Shown piece after piece: positions 60,720 to 64,000 of a DNA stretch of 64,000 nucleotides. A model generated the notes under the pieces. The model did no database searches. It was not told the DNA's origin and saw only the letters and a list, made by a program, of their open reading frames with translations. The stretch lies in contig NZ_ATTQ01000005.1 of the NCBI RefSeq assembly GCF_000419765.1, positions 1 through 64,000 of the forward strand, read 5' to 3'. The position numbers and the translations under genes were made by a program. Origin of the DNA: Rhizobium mongolense USDA 1844 (lineage in GTDB: Bacteria; Pseudomonadota; Alphaproteobacteria; Rhizobiales; Rhizobiaceae). Every line of letters starts with the position of its first letter. Within the stretch, counting starts at the first letter, position 1.

Positions 60720-61292
60720 ATGGAAAGTTCGTACAGGCGCAGGAAACAGCCGGAGCTGGTCAAGCGGACCCTGATAGATGAAGCGGCAAAACTTGCCGTG
60801 CGGGAAGGCCTTGCCTCCGTGACCGTTCAGGCCGTATCCGACGCAGCGGGCGTGACCAAGGGCGGCTTCATCCATCATTTTCCGAGCAAGAAGGACCTGA
60901 TCGACGCCGTCTTCGGGGAACTCCTTGAAGCGATCGATGACGATATCGATGCCCGTATGGCCAAGGACCCCGAACCCTATGGCGCGTTCACGCGCGCTTA
61001 CATCAACTCGGTCTTCCAAAACAATCTCTGCGCCAAGGGCGGCCAGTGGGCGCCGCTGACGATTTCGGCGCTGACGGACCCGTATCTGCGCAATCTCATG
61101 GCAAGCTGGGTCGAGGAAAGGGCGCAACGCCACAATGAGACGGATGGAGATACGCACTTGAAGATCGCGCGCCTGGCTGCCGACGGCATCTGGCTCGCCC
61201 ATCTTTATAAGATCAAGATCACCGATCCAGAGAAGCTGAGGTCTGAGCTTTTGGCAACCACCAGAAAGCCGGGTGCGCAACGCAAGAACTAG
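60720..61292 (+). CDS. TetR/AcrR-family transcriptional regulator
   Basis: 190-residue repressor with a basic N-terminus, then the HTH LVKRTLIDEAAKLAVREGLASVTVQAVSDAAGVTKGGFIHHFPSKKDLIDAVF (about 14-65). The KGGFIHHF form of the recognition helix is characteristic of one TetR subgroup that often controls efflux. The C-terminal domain has LARLAADGIWLAHLYKIKI-type sequence. No target operon is adjacent except the chemoreceptor downstream. The start has AGAGATAGACG upstream. Confidence 0.88.
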   Translation: MESSYRRRKQPELVKRTLIDEAAKLAVREGLASVTVQAVSDAAGVTKGGFIHHFPSKKDLIDAVFGELLEAIDDDIDARMAKDPEPYGAFTRAYINSVFQNNLCAKGGQWAPLTISALTDPYLRNLMASWVEERAQRHNETDGDTHLKIARLAADGIWLAHLYKIKITDPEKLRSELLATTRKPGAQRKN

Positions 61293-61411
61293 GATACTGG
61301 CCCCGATTCGGGCATGCGCCCTACAACCTAAGTCTAAGCCGTCCACTTCGTTTGCAACTTATTAACCACATTACCTGAAACTTTCCTAATTTACTTGGGG
61401 GAGCCGGGGTC

Positions 61412-62848
61412 ATGTATGCGCTGAAGACGGTGGAGGAGGTTGCCGATGAGCCGGGCGGGCACAGCGCGGAGGCTTTGCGGCATGTCCTTTCCAGACTGGC
61501 GGAAGAGGCGTCCACGCTTGGCATCGATCTCGTCGATATCGCCGGCGCCATCCAGGACATGGCGGCGATGTCGGCCCGTCATGCGGGGGCATTCGACGAT
61601 GTGACGCGGACAGCACTTTCGATCGCCGAGACGAACCGGGCAGTTGCCGTGTCGCTCAACGAGACCGACCGGACGGCAGTGGAGGCTCGGCACATGCTGA
61701 AGGAATCGGCCGGCCGCCTGTCGGGGTCGGTCGAAGAGATCGGCCATATGGTGGAGTCGTCCGAGGAGATCAGCGCCGAGATCAATACCTTCTCCAAATC
61801 GCTTGCCGATGTCGACAAGGTTGCCGCAGAGATCAGCACCATCGCGCGGCAGACGAACCTTTTGGCGCTCAACGCCGCGATCGAGGCGGCACGCGCCGGC
61901 GAGGCGGGCAAGGGCTTTGCCGTCGTCGCCTCCGAAATCCGCGCGCTGTCGCTGCAGACCTCCAAGGCGACTGGCTCCATCCAGGAAACGCTGGACGAGC
62001 TGCGCATCAGGATCGACCGTCTCTCGGCGGCAGGCAGCGGTGCGCGCGAAAGTGCTGCCGGCGTCAAGGACAAGACCGAGGCGATGCGCGGCGCATTCGG
62101 CAAGATGGAGCATGTGATCACCCAGATCCTCGACAGCTCCACGGTGATGGCAAGGACCACCGAGGCTGTCGACCAGCAATGCGCCGGTTTCGTCGCCAAG
62201 CTCGGCGAGATGTCGGCCGAAGTGCTGAACTCCAACGTGAAGCTCCAGCACGCCGCAAAGCGTGTCGACAGCGTCGTCGGCCTTTCCGAGAAACTGGTGC
62301 AGTTGACGGCGAGCGCCGGTGTGCAAACGGCAGACAGCCTCTGGATCGCCAAGGCGCAAGGTGTGGCCGCCGCGATTTCCGACGTCTTCGAACATGCCGT
62401 CGCCGAAGGCCGCATCGGCTTTGAGGCGTTGTTCAACCGGCAGTACCGGCCGATCCCGGGAACCGATCCGGTGCAGCTCATGGCGGCTTTCACGCAACTC
62501 ACCGACCGCGTCCTGCCGCCGATCCAGGAGCCCGTCGCAGCCAGCGACGAGCGCATCGCCTTTTGCGCGGCGGTCGACGAGAACGGCTATCTGCCGACGC
62601 ACAACCGGAGATTCTCCGAACCCCAGCGGCCGGGCGATACGGTGTGGAACACCGCCAACTGCCGCAACCGGCGCATCTTCAACGACCGCGTCGGCCTTGC
62701 CGCGGGAAAAAGCACAGCAGCTTTCCTGGTGCAGACCTATCGCCGCGACATGGGCGGCGGCAGTTTCGTGATGATGAAGGACATCTCCGCGCCGATCACC
62801 GTCCACGGGCGGCATTGGGGCGGGCTGAGGCTGGCGGTAAAGGTCTAG
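61412..62848 (+). CDS. cytosolic methyl-accepting chemotaxis protein, reversed domain order
   Basis: 478-residue chemoreceptor without membrane segment. The signalling tip is at about residues 137-185: [40 protein letters not shown], where [16 protein letters not shown] is the invariant CheA/CheW contact. The sensor part is C-terminal (about 320-478): [26 protein letters not shown] and [22 protein letters not shown], a domain found at the end of various alphaproteobacterial receptors. Long heptad stretches connect both. The order tip-then-sensor is the reverse of classic Tsr-type receptors. No CheW-binding pentapeptide is seen. The ATG follows GGGGGAGCCGGGGTC. Confidence 0.87.
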   Translation: MYALKTVEEVADEPGGHSAEALRHVLSRLAEEASTLGIDLVDIAGAIQDMAAMSARHAGAFDDVTRTALSIAETNRAVAVSLNETDRTAVEARHMLKESAGRLSGSVEEIGHMVESSEEISAEINTFSKSLADVDKVAAEISTIARQTNLLALNAAIEAARAGEAGKGFAVVASEIRALSLQTSKATGSIQETLDELRIRIDRLSAAGSGARESAAGVKDKTEAMRGAFGKMEHVITQILDSSTVMARTTEAVDQQCAGFVAKLGEMSAEVLNSNVKLQHAAKRVDSVVGLSEKLVQLTASAGVQTADSLWIAKAQGVAAAISDVFEHAVAEGRIGFEALFNRQYRPIPGTDPVQLMAAFTQLTDRVLPPIQEPVAASDERIAFCAAVDENGYLPTHNRRFSEPQRPGDTVWNTANCRNRRIFNDRVGLAAGKSTAAFLVQTYRRDMGGGSFVMMKDISAPITVHGRHWGGLRLAVKV

Positions 62849-62885
62849 CGTTGCCGCCCGCACTCCGCCGGTCTATACCGCGCCC

Positions 62886-63242
62886 ATGAGATTGCGCACC
62901 GACATCTTCGTTTCCGCCCTCGTGCGCCGCGTTTTCGCTAGGGGCGATTTCGCCGCTATTGAAAAGAAGGGGGCGGAGGAAGCGGGTGCCATCTTCATCC
63001 GCCAGCATTTCCGCGACGGGCTCGAAACGCTTTACGCGCCTGCGCCGCAAAGCTTCTTCGATGAGGAGGAGAGCGGCATGCGTCTTTTTGAAATCAGGCT
63101 TGACAAAGCGGAGGCCGAGAAGGTGCGCGAACTGCTCGACCGCGAGCGGAAGTTCGATCCGGATCTCTGGATCGTCGAGCTCGAAGCCGACGACGTCGCC
63201 GAGATCGTGCCGCTGGCCGACGAGCGGAAGACCCCCCTCTAA
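62886..63242 (+). CDS. DUF1491 family protein
   Basis: 118-residue protein of the DUF1491 family: MRLRTDIFVSALVRRVFARGDFAAIEKKGAEEAGAIFIRQHFRDG (residues 1-46) and DKAEAEKVRELLDRERKFDPDLWIVELEADD are diagnostic. Small, cytosolic, all-alphaproteobacterial, no function. It converges with the next gene, leaving only five bases between stops. Confidence 0.88.
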   Translation: MRLRTDIFVSALVRRVFARGDFAAIEKKGAEEAGAIFIRQHFRDGLETLYAPAPQSFFDEEESGMRLFEIRLDKAEAEKVRELLDRERKFDPDLWIVELEADDVAEIVPLADERKTPL

Positions 63243-63247
63243 AGTTC

Positions 63248-64000
63248 TTATCGGCGGCCGACGATGCGGATATCGCGTGCCGGCGGCACCTGGCGCACGG
63301 CGTTCGGGGCGGAAGCGGCGGCTTGCTCCGTCCGCGCCTGGTCTTCCGGCTTGTAGGTATAGCTGTCGGCGCGACGCCAGGCTTCGACCCGCTGATGGCA
63401 TTCCTCCGGATCGAGCGCATCCAGCACCATCCAGGCGCGGGTCACGTTGTGCTGCGGCTCGGCAAGATGCCGATACAATCTCTCAAGCACGAAGACGGCG
63501 TCGAGAAAGCCCATGCCGAGGCTGGTCAGTGTCGTTGCGAGCTGCTGGCCGGAGAGATCGAGCATGATGCGCTCGGCAAGCCAGCGGCTGGCCGAAAGCG
63601 CATCGGCAAGCGCCGTTGCGAAGGACTCGGCCTCCCGCGCGCGGGCAAAGCGGACGAGCAGGGCCTCCTGGATGTCGGACAGCGTGCGCAGGCCGAGGCG
63701 GTTGCCGTCATTGCGTCCGAGATGTCGTGCCAGCCCTTTGATCCTTTCGCGCATCGCCTCTTCGCTGGCAAGGCGCTCGACGAAATCGGCCGCCTCCATC
63801 GAGGCACCGGTCGGCGGGAGCGCAAGCGCTTCTGCCGGCTCCTCGGCAACGGCGGCCGGCGCGGTCTGGCGCGGCTCGGAATGACGCAGCGCCACAAGCG
63901 CATCGATGACCTTCGGCGAAAGGCTGTCGCGGCTGACGATCGCCCGGGCGTGGGCAGTTCCCTGCGACCGGGCGATGATGATCAAAATATCGTCGTCGAT
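63248..64000 (-). CDS. DUF2336 family protein, C-terminal part (runs off the window)
   Basis: At least 250 residues are seen; the reading frame continues past the window edge as IDDDILIIIARSQGTAHARAIVSRDSLSPKVIDALVALRHS, the type of repeat (hold-and-return of DD..L..IA) found in DUF2336 proteins. The middle LSGQQLATTLTSLGMGFLDAVFVLERLYRHLAEP and the end in ARDIRIVGRR fit rhizobial members. DUF2336 proteins are alphaproteobacterial and of unknown function. The start is outside the window. Confidence 0.75.
   Translation of the reverse strand: MDDDILIIIARSQGTAHARAIVSRDSLSPKVIDALVALRHSEPRQTAPAAVAEEPAEALALPPTGASMEAADFVERLASEEAMRERIKGLARHLGRNDGNRLGLRTLSDIQEALLVRFARAREAESFATALADALSASRWLAERIMLDLSGQQLATTLTSLGMGFLDAVFVLERLYRHLAEPQHNVTRAWMVLDALDPEECHQRVEAWRRADSYTYKPEDQARTEQAAASAPNAVRQVPPARDIRIVGRR

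Noticed and set aside
61391..62863. 490-codon open frame antisense to the chemoreceptor gene
   Set aside because: Complement of regular heptad codons; no start signal.

Overview
The window is GC-rich, densely coded and alphaproteobacterial. Its family set is typical of Rhizobiaceae: a MucR/Ros zinc-finger regulator, a RopA-type porin, a DmeR-DmeF metal efflux pair, a seven-gene Mrp/Pha antiporter operon, and DUF930, DUF1491, DUF2336 and DUF5330 proteins. The order mrp operon - mucR - small proteins - sufE suggests a Sinorhizobium/Ensifer chromosome or close relative. That genus call is recall-based inference; no search was run.

Layout. 1-3.3 kb is an accessory patch: a frameshifted IS110-family transposase cut by the window edge, an NTF2-like protein, a TauE/SafE permease and a twice-frameshifted relic of an MmeI-type DNA methyltransferase. 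3.4-13.3 kb holds small secreted proteins, a translationally coupled pair (four-TM coiled-coil protein plus ClpP-like periplasmic protease), superoxide dismutase, a metallophosphoesterase, a WYL regulator opposite a LysE exporter, two c-type cytochromes, and a DJ-1/PfpI-GNAT pair. 13.5-18.1 kb has a two-HKD phospholipase D-like protein, dmeRF with a visible C-tract operator, and a class A beta-lactamase. 18.6-35.7 kb is scattered metabolism: PQQ glucose dehydrogenase, SelO, homocysteine methyltransferase, oligopeptidase B, AI-2E permease, methyltransferase, VOC dioxygenase, UspA, hemolysin III, MsrB and acetyltransferases.

36.3-42.9 kb is the mrpABCDEFG cation/proton antiporter operon, unusual because intergenic repeat sequence separates mrpA from mrpB and mrpC from mrpD. 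43-54 kb carries mucR, ornithine cyclodeaminase overlapping a cysteine hydrolase tail-to-tail, a thioredoxin-reductase-like gene divergent from an Rrf2 regulator across a perfect palindrome, a three-gene cassette of unknown function, sufE, a DUF5330 protein and a sensor kinase overlapping a peptidoglycan-binding protein. 54-64 kb has a PhyH-like dioxygenase, an RTX protein, a TetR-like protein lacking a recognisable HTH, the porin, two divergent TetR genes, a soluble chemotaxis receptor, DUF1491, and a DUF2336 gene running off the end.

A dispersed mosaic repeat (module A about 110-140 bp, often followed by module B about 100-190 bp) occurs at seven intergenic sites, and a third repeat type (C) at about three. 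No tRNA, rRNA, CRISPR array, prophage or complete defence island was seen. I did not find a clearly new system. The best candidates for unknown biology are the membrane/ClpP-like pair, the 47.5-48.5 kb cassette, the repeat-split mrp operon and the HTH-less TetR-like protein.
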